Position numbers and translations under genes: made by a program. A DNA stretch of 59,957 nt from Bradyrhizobium sp. CSA112 (GTDB lineage Bacteria > Pseudomonadota > Alphaproteobacteria > Rhizobiales > Xanthobacteraceae), in contig NZ_JAACFS010000043.1 in the NCBI RefSeq assembly GCF_029051645.1, positions 1-59,957 of the forward strand. Direction: 5' to 3'. Positions 47,645 through 56,269 of the stretch are shown piece by piece. How positions within the stretch are numbered: position 1 is the first letter of the stretch; each line of letters opens with the position of its first letter. Under the pieces are notes generated by a model. The model was not told where the DNA came from and made no database searches. It saw nothing but the letters and a program-made list of their open reading frames with translations.

Positions 47645-47649
47645 CGAGT

Positions 47650-48890
47650 GAACGACTTACTGACTACCAGTAATCCCGAACGGCTGGCATTTCCCGATGA
47701 GGGTCGACGCGACGGTGAACATCTCCAGGCCTGTCTGCAGTAATGAGAAACTGACGTGCCGCGCGGCACGATCGGCCGAAGCCGGCGTTTCGCCGCGCCT
47801 CAGATTGACCAAAACCACCCGACTATGTCGTGGGTCTGCAAGCATCTACGTGTCAAATGACCTTGGCTGGATACTGCTCACGAGGCATCAGGCGGCCGCG
47901 TTAACAAGATCCGGTGACACACGGGGCCGTTGACATCGGCTTGTTTGTACATCCTGTGGAGCGTTGTTCGGACATGTCGAGAAAGCCGGCGACCGCCATG
48001 GTCGATCCGACCTGCTGCGGAGCCGCGATCCGTCTCAATGGCCAGCCCGCGCGCCGCGGAATGCGCTCCATACGTGTATCAGTGACCGTCACGATGCTGT
48101 CTGCGAGCGCGCTCCGTACCGCCTCGATCATTGCGGCGAAGAGGATCAACGTTGCGCGGTTGAGACTGCTCCGTCCTAGAGCGTCACCAGTTTTACGGGC
48201 GAAACAAATGGTCCGATGATGTTGCCGAGATCATCAACCGGCACTTCGAGGTGGCCATTATCCACTTTTCGGGATTTCCACCGAAACAACGTTGGAGGCC
48301 GCCAACAAAGTTTTCGAGGGCGCGTCTTCCGGCGAGGCGTTTGGCCGTGAGGCGCCGCAGTCCTACAGCGGGCGCGCGATCATCATTCCGGCCAGCGCGA
48401 CCTGATGGAGCGCATCCGTGCTCTCGGCGCTCGTCTGGTGTTCGCCCAATGCTACGGCCCGATCGTCAGTGGGAGAACGAGTCCCAGATGCCGCGCGCCA
48501 AGACGATCTTGATTCCTCTGCCAGGAACGATCTTCAAGCAAGCCAACACATGGAAGGGAAGCGGCGGCTGATCGAGCGCCGCTTTCATACGTCCTTTTTG
48601 CCGTACGGCAATCCGGTGTTCATGTTGGGCGCAGAAGAACCTGATCCTCATGGCCTGCCGGCCCTAATGTGGCCGCGTAGTTCACGCCGTTGAGAGAAAA
48701 CTTTGTCTCCGGCTGAGACGCACTCGGCAGCAGGTTATGCAAGCGCATTCCTTGCATGAAGTCTTCCGACGCCCAATGGGGGCCGTGCTGGAAGTCCAGC
48801 GGGAGGTACATTGATAGCTTCGGCAGCGGACCCGGCTCGCAAGCCGACTGATCTGCCGGGCCTGAACTAGATTAGCGTTTTCTTGGTTCG
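47650..48890. other. About 1.2 kb of unassigned, decayed sequence
   Basis: Some frames look formerly coding (for example VVLVNLRRGETPASADRAAR on the minus strand near 47780, and ETTLEAANKVFEGAS-type text on the plus strand near 48290). None can be assembled into a recognisable gene. Confidence 0.35.
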
Positions 48891-48897
48891 AATCATA

Positions 48898-50043
48898 TCA
48901 GGCGGCGTCGGCGAGTTTGTAGGACCACGTGTGGATGACCGGATGGCGATTGACGTCGTCGATACCGGCCATGATGCGCTCCTTGAGTTCGTGTTTTGAG
49001 GCCACCCGGATGTGGCGGAGGACTGAACGGGCGAACTTGGAGAAGAACCCCTCGATGAGATTGAGCCATGAGCCGTGCTTGGGAGTGAAGGCGAGCTCGA
49101 AGCGTCCCACCGGCCGAGTGGCGAGCCAGGCTCTGGTTTCTCGCGAGATGTGCGCGGAATGATTGTCGAGGATCAATTTGATCGCAGTGTTCGGCGGATA
49201 GGCGGCATCGATAAGCCTGAGGAGTTCGATGAACTCTCGACTGCGGTGGCGATCTTTGACAAGGGCGTGGACCTTGCCGGTGAGCAGATCAATCCCAGCC
49301 AACAGGCTGAGCGTGCCATGACGTTTGTATTCATGGTCGCGCGCAAAGGTGGCGTGGACGCCAGGCTTGGGCGGCAAATCCGGCGCCGTCGTTGCGATGG
49401 CCTGGATTCCCGGCTTCTCGTCGCAGGAGACGACCGTCACCGGCTTTCCTCGCCGCTTTCCCTTGGCAGAGGCTTTCTTCAGGACCTGGACTTCACGATA
49501 CACGCACAGGACCTCCGCCATCTTCTGTTCGAACTCGGCATCGCGATTTTCAAGATAGTAGCGCACCTTGTGCGGCTTGATTACCTCTTGGCCGAGAATC
49601 TTGCACACCGTTCCCTGGACCAAATTGCCCAAACACGTATGCCCCGCCGCCGGCCCATGTTCGCGTGCATGGCGCGCCAAGAGCCGCGTCGTCCACAACT
49701 CATGCGGATAGCCGTGGTCCTTGGCCTTGTCGCACGCCAGCGACACCAACCAGGCTTTGGCCTCAGGCGTGATGGTTGGCTCCTTGCCCGGTCGCGGACG
49801 ATCATCGAGGGCCGCCAGCGGGCCATCGGTCAACGCCCGCTCGACACAGCGTTGCACCGTCTGATGATGGACCCCAAGTCTATGGCCCACTGCGCAGAAC
49901 GAAGGATTCTCCCGATACGCCAGCAGCATCTGCGCCCGCGACACCCGGCTCGCCAGTTCGATCCTCGACCGCGAAAGTGCCGTCAAGGTCGCAATCTCTT
50001 CATCGCTCATTGCCAATTCGACCGCTCGCCGCCATCCTGCCAT
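48898..50043 (-). CDS. IS630-family transposase, complete
   Basis: 381 residues from the ATG at 50043 (GAGGAGCTGTATC upstream). N-terminal helix-turn-helix domain with AVGHRLGVHHQTVQRCVERA. DDE catalytic core with VVSCDEKPGIQA (first Asp), LILDNHSAH (second Asp) and GSWLNLIEGFFSKF (Glu). It looks functional. The terminal repeats were not resolved. It lies directly downstream of the effector-like gene and may have cut it. Confidence 0.88.
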   Translation of the reverse strand: MAGWRRAVELAMSDEEIATLTALSRSRIELASRVSRAQMLLAYRENPSFCAVGHRLGVHHQTVQRCVERALTDGPLAALDDRPRPGKEPTITPEAKAWLVSLACDKAKDHGYPHELWTTRLLARHAREHGPAAGHTCLGNLVQGTVCKILGQEVIKPHKVRYYLENRDAEFEQKMAEVLCVYREVQVLKKASAKGKRRGKPVTVVSCDEKPGIQAIATTAPDLPPKPGVHATFARDHEYKRHGTLSLLAGIDLLTGKVHALVKDRHRSREFIELLRLIDAAYPPNTAIKLILDNHSAHISRETRAWLATRPVGRFELAFTPKHGSWLNLIEGFFSKFARSVLRHIRVASKHELKERIMAGIDDVNRHPVIHTWSYKLADAA

Positions 50044-50133
50044 GATACAGCTCCTCGTTTCGCCGACCGCAAACGAGGAATCCGCCAACAACCCGTCCGT
50101 TCCATCAATTCAGCCTGCTGCAGCACGCGGGTT

Positions 50134-51468
50134 TCATGGAATCGGTCGTCTAGATGCCACTCCCAACGGCGCGGGTTCATCAGCATTCAGTAGCCGCCAA
50201 AGCTCCTTCGGAGAGAACTGCTCTGGATTTAGAGCGAAGTACTCTGGACCGGCGGGGACTGGCGACGGGATGGATCGATCATCCAGCATTCGCTGAAGCT
50301 CGCCTGGAGAGAACTGCTCTGGATTGAAAGTAAACTCTTCTGGATCGACGGAGAGCGACTGGGCAGCGTGATCGTCCTGTCGTCCGCGAAGCTCGTCATG
50401 CAAGTCCCTTTCCAGTCGCTCAAGCTCCGCTGAAGGGACGGAGACTGGGGATGGGATGGATTGATCATTCAGATGATCCAGCACTCGCCGAAGCTCCTCC
50501 GGAGCAATCTGCTCTGGATAGAACGCGACGTGCTCTTGGACGAAAGCCGACGGGGCGGATTGATTATCCCGCCGTCCCTGAAGCTCCTCTCGTCGAGTGT
50601 CAGCTTCCTGCGACGCGCTGTGCTGCGCAGCGGTGGCGCCGACGCGCCTCGGCTCCATCACTACCGCCTCTTCGGGATTGATGAGGGCCACGTTCGGGGC
50701 GTGAGGATTCCGCTTGGCGCGGCGTATGATTGGCACGGCTCCTGACCGCAAGGTCCGGAGATGGTCTAATGCCCTAATGAGCCTCTGATTACCGTTTCCG
50801 ATGTACTCGTGCACGTCACTGCCATTGCTGTTCAGCGAATTACTGTCGAGCCGAGCAACAATGCTCGGTTTCTTTTTTTCGAAGAGCCAGCGGCTAAAGC
50901 CAAGAAGAGAACTTACAAACTGCTGGGCAGTGCCTTTGGCGGTCCCGTCCTTGATGAGGGCCTCCTCAAGCCCCAAAATCGCGGGAGCATCCTCGGAATA
51001 AAGAGGCCGCCTGTCGTGCCGTATCACAACCCCCGTTGACTGAGCCGGCTGCAGCGCCGAGGCTGGCGGCATTGCTCCACCACCTTCACCTGAATTGGCG
51101 ATCTCGCTCAGCTGCCGCTCAATGGCAACGCCTTGCGGATTGTTTGTGGTCCTCGGCCTCTTCTCTGCTCTCAACCCAGCTGTATCACGCTCATCGTTGA
51201 TGAGGACCTCCTCGCTTGGCAGGATGTTGCTCCTGGCAATTGCACCCATCAGCCCGTTGGGGGACTGCTGGCCGTCGCTAGACACATTGGGACGGAGGCC
51301 ACCGCGCGGCCCCCGATCGGGCATCGCGGCACCGGCTGGGAGCGCCTGGTGCAATTGCTGCTCAAAGGCCCCTTGGCCGGCGTCGCTCGCTTCAGGCTCG
51401 TGCGAGACGGGGGGCTCTACCTGCGGCCAACCTCTTACATTGAATGAGTCAAAATTGTGCGGGTCCAT
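50134..51468 (-). CDS. Type III effector-like protein (NopD/Bel2-5-type repeats, no protease domain)
   Basis: 444 residues from the ATG at 51468, chosen because a tts box occupies 51504-51533 and AGG lies upstream; a longer frame to 51564 would run through the box. The N-terminus is polar and Ser/Pro/Gln-rich, as expected for a secretion signal. A central block (GTAKGTAQQFVSSLLGFSRW, then IRALDHLRTL) and C-terminal repeats with PEQ-x-x-P-x-EL-x-R-x-L resemble XopD/NopD-like effectors of bradyrhizobia. These normally continue into a C48 (Ulp/SUMO) protease, which is absent here: the protein stops 40 bases before the IS630. The assignment rests on remembered family features. Confidence 0.7.
   Translation of the reverse strand: MDPHNFDSFNVRGWPQVEPPVSHEPEASDAGQGAFEQQLHQALPAGAAMPDRGPRGGLRPNVSSDGQQSPNGLMGAIARSNILPSEEVLINDERDTAGLRAEKRPRTTNNPQGVAIERQLSEIANSGEGGGAMPPASALQPAQSTGVVIRHDRRPLYSEDAPAILGLEEALIKDGTAKGTAQQFVSSLLGFSRWLFEKKKPSIVARLDSNSLNSNGSDVHEYIGNGNQRLIRALDHLRTLRSGAVPIIRRAKRNPHAPNVALINPEEAVVMEPRRVGATAAQHSASQEADTRREELQGRRDNQSAPSAFVQEHVAFYPEQIAPEELRRVLDHLNDQSIPSPVSVPSAELERLERDLHDELRGRQDDHAAQSLSVDPEEFTFNPEQFSPGELQRMLDDRSIPSPVPAGPEYFALNPEQFSPKELWRLLNADEPAPLGVASRRPIP
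50140..50535 (-). repeat. Internal protein repeats of the effector
   Basis: Three degenerate units: VAFYPEQIAPEELRRVLD, FTFNPEQFSPGELQRMLD and FALNPEQFSPKELWRLLN, each followed by an IPSP or APLG turn. The first two are preceded by (E/D)ELxGRxD text and lie about 195 bases apart. The last spacing is about 96 bases. Confidence 0.75.
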
Positions 51469-51503
51469 CCCAGCCTCACGTTTACAAATCACCTGAGCAA
51501 ACT

Positions 51504-51533
51504 TACTCGGGCAAGCTTTCGAAAACCTGACGA
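51504..51533 (-). promoter_or_regulatory. tts box (TtsI-binding promoter element)
   Basis: On the minus strand it reads TCGTCAGGTTTTCGAAAGCT and then TGCCCGAGTA. It matches the rhizobial tts box GTCAG-x-TT-x-TCGAAAGCT almost exactly. It ends 35 bases before the effector ATG. It implies TtsI-dependent, flavonoid/NodD-controlled expression with the type III secretion genes. Confidence 0.88.
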
Positions 51534-51833
51534 GGCCGTCGCTCGTGAAGTAATGCATCGCCACATTCGCAAAAAACGAGACTGCCCCGCGGCTCTCAAT
51601 GGTCGATCATGGTTTCGAAGGATAGCCACAGCTTGCACGACGTCGAGGCCATTCTCCTGTGCCGCTGCTATCCGGCTAAGTCCGTGAAAGGCTTGGCCGG
51701 CGCACCAGGGCTCGAACCTAGGACCCGCTGAGTTGTTGATACTCCTTTTCAGCCCAGTCTTAGCCAAAGATTCCAGAATCCTTGTATTTCTCAACGCAAA
51801 CGAGACCAGTCTCGTGAAACGTTCTCTGCCAAC

Positions 51834-52525
51834 TTAGTTTGGATACGAGCCAATCCGCCCTGATCCGGACTGTTGAACTTGCGAGAATCTGGCTCGGTCG
51901 CGGCACGTTCGTAAGCGTCGTTCTGCGCCCACCTCCTGACGAAGCAGCTTCACACTTGCAAGTCTGCACAAGTATCCGGGCTTCCCGCCCGAAGTGAATA
52001 AGTTCAGTGGGTTTCCGGAGCGGACCAACGACTTGACCTTCTCAACGATTTCATCGGGCAGCTTGCTGCCCTGTCGTGCGTCGATCTTGTTGCAGAGCTT
52101 GCAGTAGCGATATTGCCTCCCGTTCACATGATTTTTGTAAGATAGCCCATGCACTGCAAACTCGTGGCCGCGCCGCAATGTGTGCGGGAGCTATAATGTG
52201 CGCCTTTTAGCTTGTCCGTCGCCTTTGCATTCGCAATAGCAAGCCGCTTGGCTTCCGCGCCCCACTCCGGATAGAGCTTGCAGTGCTTGCGAAATTTCGT
52301 AAGCGATGCGATTGCCGGACCAAATTTCCCGCCGCCGCAGATGCGTCTTAGCGTTCGGCCGGCGCGTAATGCTTTCATGAACTGACTGGCTTGCGCCAGC
52401 GTCATCAGACGTGGGAATTGGTTTGAATGGCCGGCGAGATATTGCGCGTTGGTTTCGTCGAGGCAACTGCCGACCTTCGAACAATCGCTTTGGTGCGGAC
52501 AGATGGCACAGGCTTCCAATGTCAT
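51834..52525 (-). pseudogene. Phage-like hypothetical protein with Cys clusters, frameshifted
   Basis: The first part starts MTLEACAICPHQSDCSKVGS at the ATG at 52525 (GGAG upstream) and runs to about 52185. The continuation GHEFAVHGLSYKNHVNGRQY, RYCKLCNKIDARQ and LPDEIVEKVKSLVRSG is in another frame. Two CxxC-type clusters suggest metal or DNA binding. Family unknown to me. Confidence 0.5.
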
Positions 52526-52702
52526 GTTCAGCTCCACCATTGCGCGTGATTGCGCCGGCAGATGCAGAGCCTGAGTCGCGGCGGAGCGGTGCGGTCCCTG
52601 CCGCAGCCCTTCCAAAATCGAAGAGAGCCAACTTTGAGTCGCGGGCCTATTGCCCTCGCCTCACGGTTGCGGAACAATCAGACTGTCTTTTCAGGGGGCT
52701 GA

Positions 52703-52976
52703 TATGGCTATTTTCCTAAAGATCGTTTCCGGCGTTTATCTCTCGCTTTTGTTTGGCTGGTACTTTTCCTGACGTTGAGCGTCCCAACGCCTTTGAACGC
52801 TTCCGTAGCGAGCGCTGGGGCTAGCGTTATCGTCTTCATGATTGCATTCCGGCTGTTGCCCTCTTCGCCTTCGGCCAGGTGGTCGGCGACGTCCGGATCC
52901 TGCGCAACAATGCGCGGCTACAGAGCGAACACCTAAAAGCGATGCGGGCGTCTTACGAGCCCAGCAATTCCCGGTG
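52703..52976 (+). pseudogene. Small membrane protein relic
   Basis: It starts MAIFLKIVSGVYLSLLFGWY, shifts frame, and ends with ALFAFGQVVGDVRILRNNAR and LQSEHLKAMRASYEPSNSR. This resembles a two-helix protein common in rhizobia. At least two indels. Function unknown. Confidence 0.5.
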
Positions 52977-53056
52977 AGGCAGGAGACAACGAAACGGATC
53001 ACGAAGCCGCATGCTGGACTCCACCGGACTGGCCCAGAAGCGCGCCTGCCTTGACC

Positions 53057-54151
53057 TCAATCCTTCAACTCATAGCGAGCTTTGAGGTGATGGAAATGTT
53101 TGAAGTCAATCACCCTGTGATGCTGAAGCATTCCAACGACTATACCGGGGTGTATCCCTAACTCGCCCGCGAATGTAACTATGGCCTTCGCTGATCGCGG
53201 TCGCGTAGCCTTGAACGCCGCAAAGCGTTCAGTTCCGACCAATATGTCTTCAGCCCATGCATCGGCTTCATCTTCGAATCCATCACCTTCGCCGCCGTGA
53301 TCGTCCGCGAACGCTCTCCCCTTATGCAGGGTGATATGCGCCGCTTCATGAAAAAATGTCCACCAAAAGTGGTCATTAGTTTTCATGCGTAGAGACATTT
53401 GAATAATCGCCCGATTGCCTTCGATCCATCGCGCGGAGCCATACAAGCACGTCTTCTCGATCGGCTTTTCGAGAACCATCGCAACCCCCGCACCACGGCA
53501 CAACTCAACCATCCGGGGATAGAACTCTTCCGGGTCTTTCACGGTGAGTGTGCGAATCTCGCGAATTGCAACCGCAAACTTTCCTTCGTCATATGCAGGA
53601 ATATCCATCGCGCGCGCCTGCCGCTCTCCCAGAAGAAGCCACGCTGCAACGTGATACGGGGACGTTTTATGGGCCTTGGACTGACGGTGACGTACAGCCA
53701 TATTCGCCAGACGGGCGTCGAATGCCTCAATGCCGCCTACTCCGAAAAATTGGAGAAGGCCATCGAAAAGCCGGGCCGGCTCATTTGTGGCCGGGAGTAT
53801 CTTGCGTTCCTTCAACACCTTCACGGGGAAGCGAGCCAAGGTCGCCTTTGCTTGTTCTGCTTCAACTTCCTTGGCCGCCTTTGCCTGATGCAAATCCCAG
53901 TCAGCCTGAAGGCCGGTCCAAATATCAGCCTTCGTGCCGAGCACCCGCTCAAGCTTAAGTGCGGTCTCGGCTGTCACCGGATTCGCGCCACCTAGAATGG
54001 TGCTAACCAGCTTCGGCGTCATGTTGGCCAGACGCGCAAATTCCGCCTGCGACAGGCCCCTGCTCGCTAGATGCTCTGCCAGATGTTCGCCAGGATGGAC
54101 TGCCCAGTCAGGCGACCAGGCCTTCTTCTGTGCCGCTCCGAATCTAGCCAT
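53057..54151 (-). CDS. HigA-type antitoxin fused to an ImmA/IrrE metallopeptidase domain
   Basis: 364 residues from the ATG at 54151 (GAGGGTAAAG upstream). Residues about 20-80 form an XRE/HigA helix-turn-helix (HPGEHLAEHLASRGLSQAEF, MTPKLVSTILGG). The C-terminal half carries the zinc-peptidase motif WTFFHEAAHITLHKG (HExxH) of ImmA/IrrE. Such fusions both repress their own operon and act as antitoxin partners of HigB. The neighbouring higB is truncated, so this gene is now an orphan. It looks intact. Confidence 0.85.
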   Translation of the reverse strand: MARFGAAQKKAWSPDWAVHPGEHLAEHLASRGLSQAEFARLANMTPKLVSTILGGANPVTAETALKLERVLGTKADIWTGLQADWDLHQAKAAKEVEAEQAKATLARFPVKVLKERKILPATNEPARLFDGLLQFFGVGGIEAFDARLANMAVRHRQSKAHKTSPYHVAAWLLLGERQARAMDIPAYDEGKFAVAIREIRTLTVKDPEEFYPRMVELCRGAGVAMVLEKPIEKTCLYGSARWIEGNRAIIQMSLRMKTNDHFWWTFFHEAAHITLHKGRAFADDHGGEGDGFEDEADAWAEDILVGTERFAAFKATRPRSAKAIVTFAGELGIHPGIVVGMLQHHRVIDFKHFHHLKARYELKD

Positions 54152-54191
54152 CTCTTTACCCTCGTTCAAATTGTGACCAGCTCTTCGCTTC

Positions 54192-54360
54192 TTACTTCCC
54201 GTGATAGTCGTCGACCGCTTCAATCATGATCGCCGTTACCCTCAATGGATCAATTCCGCCATCTTCCTTTGTTGGCACCGGCTGATGATCGGGCCGGAAA
54301 ATTAGGCGCCAGTTATCCTTCAGCACGACGGCGAAGCGACCAGCAAGGTTCATCTTCAAT
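54192..54360 (-). pseudogene. HigB-like toxin C-terminus, cut by an IS
   Basis: The frame reads MNLAGRFAVVLKDNWRLIFR, then LRVTAIMIEAVDDYHGK and a stop at 54192, the C-terminal half of RelE/HigB-fold toxins. The N-terminal half is missing where the IS1182 fragment begins. It is 40 bases upstream of the HigA-ImmA gene, the standard higBA order. Confidence 0.7.
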
Positions 54361-54888
54361 TCATGGCACCGCTCAGGGACGCGTTCGCCTTGATCTTGGT
54401 GCCGTCGAGCGCAACGTGCCCGAGCTTCACCAACCCGGCCTTCTCGGCCAGCTTCAACACCTGCACGAACAGGTCGGCCAGCGCCTTCAGGTGCCGCCGC
54501 CGGAACTCTGAGATCGTGCGGAAGTCCGGCGCATCGCCCGCCACGATCATCATGAAATCCGCCCGCTCCACCGCCGCCCTGGCGATCCGCCGCGACGAGT
54601 AGATACCGCTCGCGTAGCCGTGCAGAAGCAGCGCCGTCATCATCCGCGGATCAAACGGCGGCTGACCCAGCCCGCTCCGGTAGCTGCCTAGGATCGCCGA
54701 TAGATCAAGGCTTTCCTTGACCAGCGACACGATCAGCCGCGAAACGTGGTCCTGCGGCACATAGTCCTGCACGCTCGGCGGCAGAAGCTGGGCCTCGTCG
54801 ATCTTCCAGGGGCGAAATTCCTTGCTCATGGCCACGCAAGGAATCAGACTCGCACCCTCTTGACCAGTCACTACTCAGACAGGCTCCT
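54361..54888 (-). mobile_element. IS1182-family left-end fragment
   Basis: A transposase N-terminal half (start 54829, MSKEFRPWKIDEAQ) with LLPPSVQDYVPQDHVSRLIV, PPFDPRMMTALLLHGYASGI and LGHVALDGTKIKANAS ends abruptly at 54361. The outer end GACAGGCTCCT (54878-54888) is the same repeat as at 168-180. The right half of the element is absent here. The two fragments could be halves of elements that recombined. Confidence 0.78.
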
Positions 54889-54904
54889 AGGGTTATATCC
54901 TCCA

Positions 54905-56182
54905 TCACGTCTTTCGAGGCCCCGATAGAAAAGGCATCAATACGTTGCCCATGCCACGCCGAATTTCGATGCAGTCATCGCAGAGACGCAAGGATGGCAC
55001 TCCGGGCATGGTCTCCGCACCATTGACCACACGGTATGGGTAGGCCGGGTGATCCCCGCATGATGTGCAGACATCGGTACTGTCCTCCGAGGAGACGGCA
55101 TGACGGGATAACGCTGCAAGTCGTGATTCGACCCGATCGATCACCGACCACCAGTATGGAGTATGAGGCTCGATCTCCTCCATGTGCTGTTTCAGCAGAT
55201 CGGGGTGATGCCTTTGCAGCCAATCATAAGCCGCCTCCCTGCGGCTCTGATCATTACTTACCAGCGTTTCATACAATGCAATCTCAAGGCGGAACGATTC
55301 GCGCGGATGCTGTTGCTGGAGCGCCTGAAGCTGCACGAGATTGATCGCCAAGCGAATCCCGCCGCTGTAGGCCTCTTTGACAGTATCTATGCAATAGTCA
55401 CGTACGGCCTCGGGCGACCCGGAAAGTAGGTCCATCAGCCCATTGGAGTAACGCCATGGATGCCCCTCGACCTCCATCTTCCAAATGTCGAGATAGCCGC
55501 TGCTCTCAAGTGCAGCCGCAATCACCTGATCAGCTTCAGGGCGCCTTACGAGCAAGCCATACAGATCATTGAAATTCTCTACCTCCGGATCAACAGAACG
55601 CGCGGCATCCAGCACAGCATTCTGTGCATCATGCATGGCCTGGATCGGATTCGGGCGACCGGATGTCCATGCAAGTTCTTCGGCAGATACCGGCTCGAAC
55701 TCTACCGGCAGCTCTTTCAACAGCGGGCTGAGCCGCAGGTCTTCAGGTGAGCAGTAATCCGCGTCCGAAACAAGCTCTAAGCCGGCCATCTTGTATACGC
55801 GCGCAACCAGACGGGAGCAGAATTGTCTTCTTGATCTCGGCCTGCGGACTGCAGCGACTGACCGTGCCGCTTCGCTTATGGAATAGCGCGCACCGATTTC
55901 AGATCGAGCATAGTCAACGATCTGCTCAAGCACCTTGCGATCAGGTGGATTTTTCAGACGGAAGTGAAACGCCTTTTCATCGTCTTCAAATAACTCACGC
56001 TGCAGATTACGTGCCTGCACTCCGCTCGAAGTCGAGTCGATAAAGGAGCCGTGCTGCACGCAGATCATTGCATGAGATACTACACCAGCGGTCGTGACGC
56101 GAATGGTCTTGCTGATCTTTCCAGGGCGCGCTGTAAAGAGAATGTCCCCTGGCTTTACGCTGTCGATCTTGATGCGTTTCAT
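54905..56182 (-). CDS. YiiX/NlpC-P60-like cysteine hydrolase with C-terminal zinc-ribbon motif
   Basis: 425 residues. The N-terminal 150 residues fit permuted papain-like YiiX proteins: PGDILFTARPGKISKTIR, the catalytic His in VVSHAMI (37), and the catalytic Cys in QFCSRLVARVY (122). A long helical middle has no match I know. The C-terminus carries CTSC (372-375) and CDDC (401-404), a likely zinc ribbon. It lies 87 bases downstream of the fic gene on the same strand, so they probably form an operon. The substrate is unknown; lipid or peptide amidase activity is known for the superfamily. It looks intact. Confidence 0.75.
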   Translation of the reverse strand: MKRIKIDSVKPGDILFTARPGKISKTIRVTTAGVVSHAMICVQHGSFIDSTSSGVQARNLQRELFEDDEKAFHFRLKNPPDRKVLEQIVDYARSEIGARYSISEAARSVAAVRRPRSRRQFCSRLVARVYKMAGLELVSDADYCSPEDLRLSPLLKELPVEFEPVSAEELAWTSGRPNPIQAMHDAQNAVLDAARSVDPEVENFNDLYGLLVRRPEADQVIAAALESSGYLDIWKMEVEGHPWRYSNGLMDLLSGSPEAVRDYCIDTVKEAYSGGIRLAINLVQLQALQQQHPRESFRLEIALYETLVSNDQSRREAAYDWLQRHHPDLLKQHMEEIEPHTPYWWSVIDRVESRLAALSRHAVSSEDSTDVCTSCGDHPAYPYRVVNGAETMPGVPSLRLCDDCIEIRRGMGNVLMPFLSGPRKT

Positions 56183-56269
56183 CCCCCCTCCAATGACGAG
56201 CCATCCCCTTCAAGGGACGTACCACCGCTGGAAGGAGTGGGCTTTCCTGTATCTGAACAAGATGCACCG

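Noticed and set aside
48185..48600. Possible decayed enzyme (ETTLEAANKVFEGAS region)
   Set aside because: Frames could not be joined into a known family.
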